Positions 1 to 6,975 of a stretch of 11,794 bases of DNA are shown here, in pieces (positions within the stretch are counted from its first letter, which is position 1; the number at the start of each line of letters is the position of its first letter). This DNA comes from Elusimicrobia bacterium RIFCSPLOWO2_01_FULL_59_12 (GTDB lineage: Bacteria > Elusimicrobiota > Elusimicrobia > 2-01-FULL-59-12), in the NCBI GenBank assembly GCA_001800075.1, contig MGUR01000070.1, forward strand, positions 16,025-27,818, given 5' to 3'. The position numbers and the translations under genes are program-made. Under the pieces are notes generated by a model. It was not told the origin of the DNA. It worked only from the letters and a program-made list of their open reading frames with translations, and made no database searches.

Positions 1-2845
1 CGAGCGGTTCGGCCCCCTCCACATCAATCTTGATCAAATCCACATGGGCAATCCCGTTCACGGAGAGGAAATGATCCAAGGTATCGGTTTGGACAGTTTC
101 CTGATGATCTTCCAGGTTAATGCCCGCAAAGTCCGAATTGTCTTTCATGCTGCCCAGCGAATTGTTGCCGTCATTGACGGGATTGATGTAAAGGGAGGCT
201 GTCGAAGCGCGGTCCGAGAGGGCCAGCTGATAAATCAATACGTGCGGCAGATGATTGGTTTCCATGTTGGTTTTGAGCAACGCAAAGATCCGGCTGGCAG
301 GTTCAAAGGCATAAACCCGCCCCTGAGGTCCCACCAGATCCGCCAGCAGCAAGGTCATATAGCCGGTGTGGGCCCCAATATCGAGAACGGTCATTCCCGG
401 CCGCACCCAATGGCGCAGAGCCACCTGCGTTTCCCATTCGTAGACATCGGGTTTCAGAAAATAGATTTTTTGCAGCCAACCCAAGGAAAGGTCCATATAA
501 AAATGATAGCGGCCAAAAAGCGTCTCGTGCGCTTCGAAATGGGAAAGCAGCAGATTTTTGAATAGGCCGCGACGCGTCAGCGCCACGCGCGATAAGATTT
601 GCACCCATCGGTTCCACTGGATCAGGGCCTGGTCATGGGTCCTTCTGGAAATCCACGGGGCCAGCTTGCTGTCCATCGCGAACCGCATCGATTCAAAGAT
701 CACTTGGAGATAGGAGCGGCAGTAGAATCGCGCCCGCATGCGGTCCGCTTTCTCCAGGCGGGAATCCAGCCAGATCCGCAGCCATTTGAACAGCAGATAA
801 AACTTGAGAAACAGAATGGACCAGCCGGGGGCGTGCTTTCGATAATACGTGATATGGCTCTGCTGATAGATGAGCGACGACATGTTCCAGGTTCCCTTGG
901 TGGATTGCCCGATGTGATGCACGATCTTGGAGGACGGCACAAAATCAACCTGCCAGCCCGCCTCGGCGGACCGCCAGCATAAATCGGCGTCCTCAAAATA
1001 GAGCTCGAAGCTTTCGTCGAAGCCCTTCAGCTGGTTAAAAACGTCCCTTCGGATCATCAGGCAGGCACCGCAAATAAAAGGAACGGCGCGAGGTTTGCTC
1101 TGTAGATAGCGTATGAGCCACTGTTTGAATTTGGAGAGACCCAGGTTCTGGGGCGCGAAGTAGCGGTGGATGAATTCCCCGCCGAACAAGGGGTTCCAGC
1201 TCCAGGACATCTGAAGGAGATTTTGGCCGGGGCCAAGCAATTCCGGCCCGGCGATTCCGGTGGAGGGGTGCGTTTTCATCCAGTTCATCAGCGCGTCGAA
1301 AGTCCCCTCCAGGGGTTCGGTATCGCTGTTCAAGAACAAAATGATGTCCCCTTTGGCCGCTTGCGACCCGCGATTGCAGGCGCGCGCGAAGCCCCAGTTC
1401 CCGGGGTTGCGCAGGGCGATCACTTCCGGAAAACGCTGGCGCACCTGGTCATAGGTGCCGTCACTGGAGTTGTTATCCACGACGATGACCTCATAAGCGC
1501 CGGGAGGAGGGTATTTCTGGATCCGTTCCAGGCAGGACAGCGTCAGCTCACAGGTGTTGAAGGTCGGAATGATGATCGAACACATCGCCGCGCGGTTCAC
1601 ATCCGGGATCTTCGATGGTGCTTCAACCGTCCAGTCGTCGTAGGCTTTTTTTATCAGATACGCCTGGACCATGAGATTCAGGATTTCGCTGGCAATCAAG
1701 GCATAACAGGCGCCCAACATCCCGAAGGAAGGGACCCAGGCGGCGCTCAGAACCAGGTTGGACAGGCAGAGCAGGGCCGAGGCGAAAAAAGATTCCTTTT
1801 CTTTGTCGAGCGCAATCAAAACATGCAGCAGGATCAGGTTAAACGCCATGGGCAGGAACCCGACCAGCAAAAGGCGCAGAACCGGCACGGCTTCCTGATA
1901 GGTCGGTCCGTAGAGCGCCTGAAGCAGAAGAGGAGCCGCTGCATAGCCCCCCATCGCCAGAAGTGGAAACCCGACCGCGGCATACCGAATCAGCTCCCGG
2001 GCGCGCCGTTGAAAGGCGCTCCTGGACAGGTGGGCCTGGCGGGAAAGGGACGGGAAAAAAGTGCTGGCCAGCAGGACGGGGAGGACTTTCACGACATCAA
2101 GGATTTTGGCGGCCAGGGCAAAAAGGCCGATGGCGTGGTCAGAGATTTTGAAAAAGTTCAGAACCAGAATGCCCTGACTGCCGTATAAGATCAGAAACGC
2201 CCAGGAGCCAAAAATAGGCATGCTGCGAGCCAGCAGATGGCGGAGGTAAGGCCCGTCCAGGTGAAATCCAAAGGCGCCCAGTCGGGTGCGGACCAGCAAG
2301 ATGCCGACCCCGATGCTGACGATTGAAAACACCGCCATGACCTGAATGGCCGGAAACATCTGGCGCGTCATCAGCAGCGTCACAAGCGCCGCGGTGATGA
2401 CGACGCCCTTGCCGACGATTTTCAGGACAGCTTCCATGCCCATCTGCTCTAACCCTGTAAAGACGGCGCTGAGATATTCGGTGAAAGCCGTTCCGATCAC
2501 GACCCAGCCCAGCCAATGCACCAGCTGGGCTTTTTCAGCGGGCAGGCCCACGGCAACCGTAACGATCCATAGACACCCCAGCATCACGGCCGACGTCATG
2601 AATTTCAGCGCATTCACCGAAGCGATAATGCGGGGGCGTTTGTCCGGGTAGCGGGCGATTTCCCGGGTCACCAGGGGATTGGTGCCTAAGTCGATCAGGA
2701 TGCTGAAGACCGTGGCGAACGCAAAGGCCGTTGAATACACGCCGAAATCAGCGATCCCCACGATGCGGGCCATGACCAGGAGGAAAACGGTCGACAGGAG
2801 TCGAGCTCCGATTTCGCCGACGAGTTTATAGGCGTAATTTTTCAT
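1..2845 (-). CDS. Trifunctional fusion: Wzx-type flippase + family 2 glycosyltransferase + FkbM methyltransferase (3' end cut by window)
   Basis: Read from the ATG at 2845, the frame stays open for 948 codons to the window edge with no stop. Residues 1-400 are a hydrophobic polytopic protein like Wzx/PST flippases: the N-terminal helix carries the MARIVG and FGVYSTAFAFA region, followed by DLGTNPLVTREIA, and about 12 membrane segments are expected. That is close to a full-length flippase. After a linker of about 20 residues, residues 421-665 form a GT-A glycosyltransferase: SIIIPTFN (423-430), VVDNNSSDGT (456-464), NWGFARACNRG (483-493), the metal-binding FLNSD (504-508) and the acidic FEDADLCWR (617-625), as in rhamnosyltransferase-like GT2 enzymes. 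Residues 665-795 are a basic helical stretch. Residues 796 onward are an FkbM methyltransferase with the SAM loop DIGAHTGY (822-829), FEPA (847-850) and IKIDVEGAE (938-946). The start overlaps the ligase gene by 20 nt, so translational coupling is likely. Proposed roles are flipping lipid-linked repeat units, adding a sugar and O-methylating the glycan. Domain identities are strong by motif; substrates are unknown. Confidence 0.88.
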   Translation of the reverse strand, partial: MKNYAYKLVGEIGARLLSTVFLLVMARIVGIADFGVYSTAFAFATVFSILIDLGTNPLVTREIARYPDKRPRIIASVNALKFMTSAVMLGCLWIVTVAVGLPAEKAQLVHWLGWVVIGTAFTEYLSAVFTGLEQMGMEAVLKIVGKGVVITAALVTLLMTRQMFPAIQVMAVFSIVSIGVGILLVRTRLGAFGFHLDGPYLRHLLARSMPIFGSWAFLILYGSQGILVLNFFKISDHAIGLFALAAKILDVVKVLPVLLASTFFPSLSRQAHLSRSAFQRRARELIRYAAVGFPLLAMGGYAAAPLLLQALYGPTYQEAVPVLRLLLVGFLPMAFNLILLHVLIALDKEKESFFASALLCLSNLVLSAAWVPSFGMLGACYALIASEILNLMVQAYLIKKAYDDWTVEAPSKIPDVNRAAMCSIIIPTFNTCELTLSCLERIQKYPPPGAYEVIVVDNNSSDGTYDQVRQRFPEVIALRNPGNWGFARACNRGSQAAKGDIILFLNSDTEPLEGTFDALMNWMKTHPSTGIAGPELLGPGQNLLQMSWSWNPLFGGEFIHRYFAPQNLGLSKFKQWLIRYLQSKPRAVPFICGACLMIRRDVFNQLKGFDESFELYFEDADLCWRSAEAGWQVDFVPSSKIVHHIGQSTKGTWNMSSLIYQQSHITYYRKHAPGWSILFLKFYLLFKWLRIWLDSRLEKADRMRARFYCRSYLQVIFESMRFAMDSKLAPWISRRTHDQALIQWNRWVQILSRVALTRRGLFKNLLLSHFEAHETLFGRYHFYMDLSLGWLQKIYFLKPDVYEWETQVALRHWVRPGMTVLDIGAHTGYMTLLLADLVGPQGRVYAFEPASRIFALLKTNMETNHLPHVLIYQLALSDRASTASLYINPVNDGNNSLGSMKDNSDFAGINLEDHQETVQTDTLDHFLSVNGIAHVDLIKIDVEGAEPL

Positions 2846-4136
2846 CGTTGTTTCGAAGGGTCGCGGTGAGAAGTCCGAGGAACCCCCAGAAAGTCATGTT
2901 CGGTCCAATCCAATAGAATCCATCGAAGAATAGAAAGGTCGTGGCGATCGATATCCAGCCGGCGAGAACAGCCGCGTAAAACGGCCGGTCGCCCTGGAAG
3001 GCCGCAGAGGTCATGCGGCGCCAGCACGCATGCGCCAGACCCCCCAGAAACAGCATCAGGACGCCGAAGCCGGCGATCCCCGTTTCAATCAACCAGCGGA
3101 GATACTGGTTGTCAGGCGTCGACAGATATTTGAACGGTCCGCGGTAATAAGGCGCATAGACCTTGGGGTAATTACCGACCCCCACACCAAATAGCCAGCG
3201 CCCCTTCATTGCGCCTACGGTGGGAAGACTCCCCAAACGGTGCTGAACGTCCTGATTCTTTAGTGTGAAGGAGTGAGCCCTGGATACGACCCGCGCGAGG
3301 TTGGATGGCCAGGAGAGCCAGAGAGCCACCAAAAATACTGCACCCGCGAGAACCCATCCTGCTTTGCGGCGGGCTTCTCCTGTGGAGAGCAGGAGGTACG
3401 CCGTGACCCCTACGATGACGGCCACCCAGCCCGAGCGAGCGTTCGACAACAGGATCAAGCTCATCAGCGCGGCCGCCGCAAAAAAATGCACCCAGGCCAT
3501 TTTTCGCGGCATCGCCGCTTTCCATAAGGCGATTGGCAGAAATGGAACCAGACAGGCCGTAAAAGGAATGCGATTGCCCTGGGTCCCCATGGGCCGTCCA
3601 GATCCCGAAAAATCTGTGGGCCGCTGATAAAGGGGGTTGGGGCCGCCGTCGGCGGGCAGGATCTCGCTGGGTGTTTTTGACACAAAATTATCCATGAGAG
3701 GATTGGCCTGCAGGGCCAGCTCGGTCAGGCCGAAAAGGCATGCCACGATCGCGGCCCCATAAGCCCACCGCAGAATCTTCCAGGAGGATTCCGGGGTCTC
3801 CAACAACCACGCGAGGGAAGCTCCCACGGCCAGGCCCCTGGACCACAGGCTCAGCCATTGACGCAGTCCCCACGCGCTGTCGACACCCCACACAATGCCG
3901 GGCAGGCAGGCTATCGGAAACAGCCACCACGCCCAGGACCAGACGCCCCCCCGAAGTCGGCCGATGAGGAAGACGCCTGACAGGACAACCAGGATCGGAA
4001 TGAGCACCACGAGATAATAAGCGGGGATGCGATAGTGGAAGAAGTTCCATTGGACCATCTGCAGGCGCTGCATGGGGACGGACAGGGCCAGAACCCAGAG
4101 CCCTGCGAGGATACCGAGACAGGCGCGTTTAATCAA
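2826..4136 (-). CDS. O-antigen ligase / polymerase (WaaL/Wzy_C family) membrane protein
   Basis: This 436-residue, strongly hydrophobic protein has about 10-12 membrane segments and a large periplasmic loop around residues 275-345, which is the usual plan and length of O-antigen ligases and Wzy polymerases. Family signs are LLSNARSGW (229-237), like the conserved SxRxG stretch before the loop, then GVGVGNYPKVY (317-327) and TPDNQYLRWLIETGIAGF (340-357) at the end of the loop. The usual His-Asn of the last motif is Asp-Asn here, a variant I believe also occurs in the family. The start is the TTG at 4136, which shares the four bases TTGA with the stop of the preceding gene. It places a hydrophobic helix directly at the N-terminus; the next Met (22) would remove that helix. 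The 3' end overlaps the flippase fusion by 20 nt. It would act on undecaprenyl-linked glycan at the periplasmic face. Whether it polymerises or ligates cannot be decided from sequence. Confidence 0.88.
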   Translation of the reverse strand: MIKRACLGILAGLWVLALSVPMQRLQMVQWNFFHYRIPAYYLVVLIPILVVLSGVFLIGRLRGGVWSWAWWLFPIACLPGIVWGVDSAWGLRQWLSLWSRGLAVGASLAWLLETPESSWKILRWAYGAAIVACLFGLTELALQANPLMDNFVSKTPSEILPADGGPNPLYQRPTDFSGSGRPMGTQGNRIPFTACLVPFLPIALWKAAMPRKMAWVHFFAAAALMSLILLSNARSGWVAVIVGVTAYLLLSTGEARRKAGWVLAGAVFLVALWLSWPSNLARVVSRAHSFTLKNQDVQHRLGSLPTVGAMKGRWLFGVGVGNYPKVYAPYYRGPFKYLSTPDNQYLRWLIETGIAGFGVLMLFLGGLAHACWRRMTSAAFQGDRPFYAAVLAGWISIATTFLFFDGFYWIGPNMTFWGFLGLLTATLRNNDEKLRL

Positions 4137-5935
4137 GCGGATAGTGTTTCCACCATCCAGCGGAAGCGTTTGACCTCGACGTCGTTCTCCGCGCAGAACG
4201 TCATGGCCTCTTGAATGGTGTTTGACGGGATATGACTGGAGGAGATGATCAATTGTTTGAATCCGTTTTTTTTATGGATTTTGGGGAGGTCCTTGAAGGA
4301 GCCCAGGATGGGGACGCCATGTATTTTCAGCCGGTATTTTTTATGGTCGTCATCGATAAAACCGATGGGTTTCCAATTCCAATGTCCGTTCTGCTTGAGG
4401 ATCTCACGCAGGACCAATTCCCCTCCTTCTCCAGCGCCGTAGATCAGCACCGGGATATCCCGGATTTGCGGATGGCGCAGGGAAAACAGCGTGATCCCGA
4501 TCACCTTGAACGAAAGGCGCGTGAGGGACACCGAGACGAAAAGCAGAATGCCGTAGATAGGGAAAACGGAGCGAGAAAAATCCTCGAAGCGATAAATGAG
4601 AACAACCGCCAGCACCGCCACCAGAACGGACAGGGCGGATCCAGACAAGAACCGGATGGCGTCGCGCGTGCCGGTGAACCGCCAGATGCCGCGGTAGATG
4701 CCCACCAGAAAAAAGCAGCCGAAAGTCAGCAGAATAACCAGCGGGAGCGATTTCGTAAAGGAGCCCAGATAGGGCTGGCTCAGCTTGAAATCAAAGCGCA
4801 GCTCGTAAGCGAAGTAATAGCACAGTGAAATCAGCGTGAAGTCCATAATAATTTCGAACACCCGCCGCTTGAAGCCCAGATTGACCAGGAGATTGGTCAT
4901 CCACGGCGAACTCACCCCGGTTGTCTCACTTTTTCGAGGATGCAGATCATAGGTGACGTGCGCCAGGTAGACGCCCAGGATGCTGAAAACAACCAGAATA
5001 ACCGGTATCAGAAACAGCGTCGGAAGTTCAGGGGACTGATTGATCCAAAGAGCCAGGGCGCCGGACAGGGTGGCCAGCCCGTACAACGTCAGCGCGGCGC
5101 GAGGTTCGGAGAGGCCTAATGAGATCAGGCAGTGAGATGTGTGGTCTTTGCCGCCCTCCGCCACGGACTGCCCTCGCAAAATACGCGTGATCGAAACGTA
5201 CACCACATCGAGAATGGGTACGGACAGAACCAGGGTCGGCACGGCGATGGCGGTGACGGCGCCGCCGAGGGAGGCCGTTTTCATCGAGAGCAGCGCCAAG
5301 GTGAAACCGATGAACAGGCTGCCGGAATCGCCCATAAAGATCGAGGCGGGATAAAAGTTGTAGCAGAGAAAACCAGCCAGGCTGGCGCCTAGAGCCAATG
5401 CCAAACCCGCCAGCATCGGCTGGCCTTCGTGCACAAAGACCGCCGCCAGGAATGCGGACGCCACGATACCGATGCCCGCGGCCAAACCGTCCATGTTGTC
5501 CAACAGATTCAGCGCGTTGGTGATGGCGACGATCCAGAAGAAAGAGCAAAGAATATTGAGAGTTTCATTGCGGAAAAAATGGAACACATGGCCCGCGTAA
5601 ATCGCCAGCGCGGCGCACATGATTTGGCCGATGAGTTTAGACGAGGGCTTGATGTGGATAAAATCATCAATGAGACCCAGCGCAAATATACACCCGCCTG
5701 CCAGGACAATCGACAAGCTTTCAATGTCTTTTGGGAAAAAGCAAAGCACGCCGGCGGTGAATGCGGCATAAATGGCGATGCCCCCGCAAAGCGCCACCAC
5801 CTTCCCATTCCAGCGGTCCGCGCGCGGGGTGCTGACCCAGCCAAAATGGCGGGCCAGGCTCCGGACGACCGGCACCCCCGCCAGGCTGCAGGCGAGGGCC
5901 AGCAGCGCGGATCCGTAAGCGGCGCTCAGGGGCAT
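4133..5935 (-). CDS. Fusion of WecA/TagO-like polyprenyl-phosphate sugar-1-phosphate transferase with N-terminal half of FlaA1/CapD/WbpM-like protein
   Basis: The protein has 600 residues and two modules. Residues 1-325 are a polytopic PNPT-family transferase that would move a HexNAc-1-phosphate (typically GlcNAc-1-P) from UDP to undecaprenyl phosphate and so start the repeat unit. Visible motifs are LIDDF (88-92), NLLDNMDG (143-150), MGDSGS (201-206) and the cytoplasmic KDHTSHCL loop (263-270). The last is usually HRL, and here Arg is Cys. Residues 347-600 match the N-terminal half of nucleotide-sugar dehydratases of the CapD/WbpM type: four membrane helices, YELRFD (377-382), the hallmark GIYRGIWRFTGTRDAIRF (412-429) and a Rossmann CoA-binding-like domain with YGAGEGGEL (499-507) and GFIDDD (525-530). 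The catalytic SDR half is absent; the protein ends where it would begin. The ATG at 5935 lies 7 nt after the epimerase stop, with GAGGT at 5940-5944 as ribosome site. Domain calls are strong; the role of the C-terminal module is unknown. Confidence 0.88.
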   Translation of the reverse strand: MPLSAAYGSALLALACSLAGVPVVRSLARHFGWVSTPRADRWNGKVVALCGGIAIYAAFTAGVLCFFPKDIESLSIVLAGGCIFALGLIDDFIHIKPSSKLIGQIMCAALAIYAGHVFHFFRNETLNILCSFFWIVAITNALNLLDNMDGLAAGIGIVASAFLAAVFVHEGQPMLAGLALALGASLAGFLCYNFYPASIFMGDSGSLFIGFTLALLSMKTASLGGAVTAIAVPTLVLSVPILDVVYVSITRILRGQSVAEGGKDHTSHCLISLGLSEPRAALTLYGLATLSGALALWINQSPELPTLFLIPVILVVFSILGVYLAHVTYDLHPRKSETTGVSSPWMTNLLVNLGFKRRVFEIIMDFTLISLCYYFAYELRFDFKLSQPYLGSFTKSLPLVILLTFGCFFLVGIYRGIWRFTGTRDAIRFLSGSALSVLVAVLAVVLIYRFEDFSRSVFPIYGILLFVSVSLTRLSFKVIGITLFSLRHPQIRDIPVLIYGAGEGGELVLREILKQNGHWNWKPIGFIDDDHKKYRLKIHGVPILGSFKDLPKIHKKNGFKQLIISSSHIPSNTIQEAMTFCAENDVEVKRFRWMVETLSA

Positions 5936-5939
5936 ATCG

Positions 5940-5944
5940 ACCTC
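5940..5944 (-). promoter_or_regulatory. Ribosome binding site of the PNPT fusion gene
   Basis: On the minus strand GAGGT overlaps the TGA stop of the epimerase gene and lies four bases before the ATG at 5935. It supports that start and suggests reinitiation or coupling between the two genes. The spacing is slightly short. Confidence 0.5.
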
Positions 5945-6914
5945 ATATCGGGACTCCGTTGCGACTATAACCGATCACGTCGTTCAAGATATCGCGAAGA
6001 CCGTGCTTCGGGCGATAGCCGATCGCGCGTCGGATTTTAGAGATGTCCGGGACACGGCGAGACATGTCTTCGAAACCTGCTTCGTAGGCTTTGTCGTAAG
6101 GGACTTTTTGGATGGCTGATTTGCTGGCGGTCATTTCTTTCACCAGCCTGGCGAGCGCTTCGATGCTGATTTCTTCCAAATTGCCTATATTGAATACTTG
6201 TCCCACGGCCTTCGGTGATTCCGCAAGAGCGATCAGCGCGGTCACGGCGTCTTTCACATGGGTGAAGCATCGCCGCTGTTTTCCATTGCCGTAAACGGTG
6301 ATGGGATGGCCTAACAGGGCCTGTTTCACAAACGTCGGGACCACCATACCGTACTGCCCGGTTTGTTTGGGGCCCACGGTGTTGAAAAGCCGCACGATCA
6401 CCACGGGCAGTTTTTTCTCTTTCCAGTAGGCCAGCGCCAGGAATTCATCGATCGCTTTGGAGCAGGCGTAGCTCCAGCGGCCCTTGTCGGTGGAACCGAG
6501 CAAAAGGTCCCCATCCTCGCGGAAAGGGATCTGGACGCCTTTGCCGTACACCTCGGAGGTAGACGTAAGAATGACTTTACGCCGTTTCTTGTTGGCGCAT
6601 TCCAGCACATTTTCGGTGCCTCGAATATTGGTTTCGATGGTGCGCACGGGGCTTTCGACGATCAGTTTCACCCCCACTGCCGCGGCCAGGTGAAAAACGG
6701 TCTGGCAGTCATCCACCAGCTCCGAGAGCAGCGATTTGTTCATGACCGAATCGATCACGTATTTAAAACGCTTATTTTCCTTGAGGTGTTGAATGTTGCG
6801 GATAGATCCCGTAGAGAGGTCGTCAATCACAGTGACAGAATGATTTTTGGCGAGCAGGGCTTCAGCCAAGTGAGAGCCGATGAATCCAGCTCCACCCGTA
6901 ATTAAATACGTCAT
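5943..6914 (-). CDS. NAD-dependent epimerase/dehydratase (extended SDR), UDP-sugar epimerase or UDP-glucuronate decarboxylase-like
   Basis: From the ATG at 6914 this is a 323-residue extended short-chain dehydrogenase/reductase, the usual length for UDP-glucose 4-epimerase and UDP-glucuronate decarboxylase relatives. The dinucleotide-binding loop GGAGFIG is at residues 7-13, Asp31-Asp32 follow the second strand, and HLAA is at 75-78. The active site has STSEVYG (118-124) and Tyr149-xxx-Lys153 within RWSYACSK. Substrate-side motifs are RLFNTVGP (175-182), VYGNGKQRRCFTHVKDAV (207-224) and RRVPDISKIRRAIGYRP (286-302), the last resembling the decarboxylase subgroup. It would convert a nucleotide sugar in the cytoplasm for the glycosyltransferases around it; the exact substrate cannot be read from sequence. 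A longer frame from a TTG at 6935 is less likely, because it adds residues before the N-terminal strand and ignores the AGGAG at 6925-6929. Confidence 0.9.
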   Translation of the reverse strand: MTYLITGGAGFIGSHLAEALLAKNHSVTVIDDLSTGSIRNIQHLKENKRFKYVIDSVMNKSLLSELVDDCQTVFHLAAAVGVKLIVESPVRTIETNIRGTENVLECANKKRRKVILTSTSEVYGKGVQIPFREDGDLLLGSTDKGRWSYACSKAIDEFLALAYWKEKKLPVVIVRLFNTVGPKQTGQYGMVVPTFVKQALLGHPITVYGNGKQRRCFTHVKDAVTALIALAESPKAVGQVFNIGNLEEISIEALARLVKEMTASKSAIQKVPYDKAYEAGFEDMSRRVPDISKIRRAIGYRPKHGLRDILNDVIGYSRNGVPI

Positions 6915-6924
6915 AGAAGTAAGG

Positions 6925-6929
6925 CTCCT
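6925..6929 (-). promoter_or_regulatory. Ribosome binding site deciding the epimerase start
   Basis: AGGAG on the minus strand lies ten bases before the ATG at 6914. It favours this ATG over the upstream in-frame TTG at 6935, which sits upstream of the site. Confidence 0.6.
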
Positions 6930-6969
6930 GGACAAGGATTACTCAGTGGCGGCTACAAAAACCTTCCGT

Positions 6970-6975
6970 ATTATA
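6970..6975 (-). promoter_or_regulatory. Possible -10 box of an internal promoter
   Basis: A perfect TATAAT on the minus strand overlaps the stop codon of the family 4 glycosyltransferase gene and stands ahead of the only sizeable gap of the window, 6915-6970. No good -35 box is seen: at 17 bases the hexamer is CTGCGA, only three of six matches to TTGACA. I see no terminator hairpin in the gap. It may drive the epimerase and the genes after it, or be chance. Confidence 0.22.

Noticed and set aside
44..565. Plus-strand frame of 173 codons
   Set aside because: Antisense to the FkbM domain, whose SAM-binding and DVEGAE motifs fix the minus strand as coding.
1500..1640. Possibility that the flippase and GT2 are two genes with a missed stop or start
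   Set aside because: No stop occurs in the frame between the domains, the distance from the start to Met421 is an exact multiple of three, and no convincing ribosome site precedes that Met. An assembly error cannot be fully excluded.
1166..2188. A 340-codon open frame on the plus strand
   Set aside because: It lies wholly antisense to the flippase and GT2 domains of the fusion gene, is rich in Gly, Gln, Arg and Pro with no recognisable motif, and the minus strand here encodes clear conserved domains.
2139..2516. A 125-codon minus-strand frame inside the flippase region
   Set aside because: It is in another frame than the 2845 gene and its product has no membrane-protein character, whereas the in-frame reading is a clean Wzx-like sequence.
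5429..6040. Plus-strand frame of 203 codons spanning the epimerase/PNPT junction
   Set aside because: Antisense to two well-supported genes; Arg- and Gln-rich with no domain.
6363..6905. Plus-strand frame of 180 codons
   Set aside because: Antisense to the epimerase gene, which has its full set of SDR motifs.
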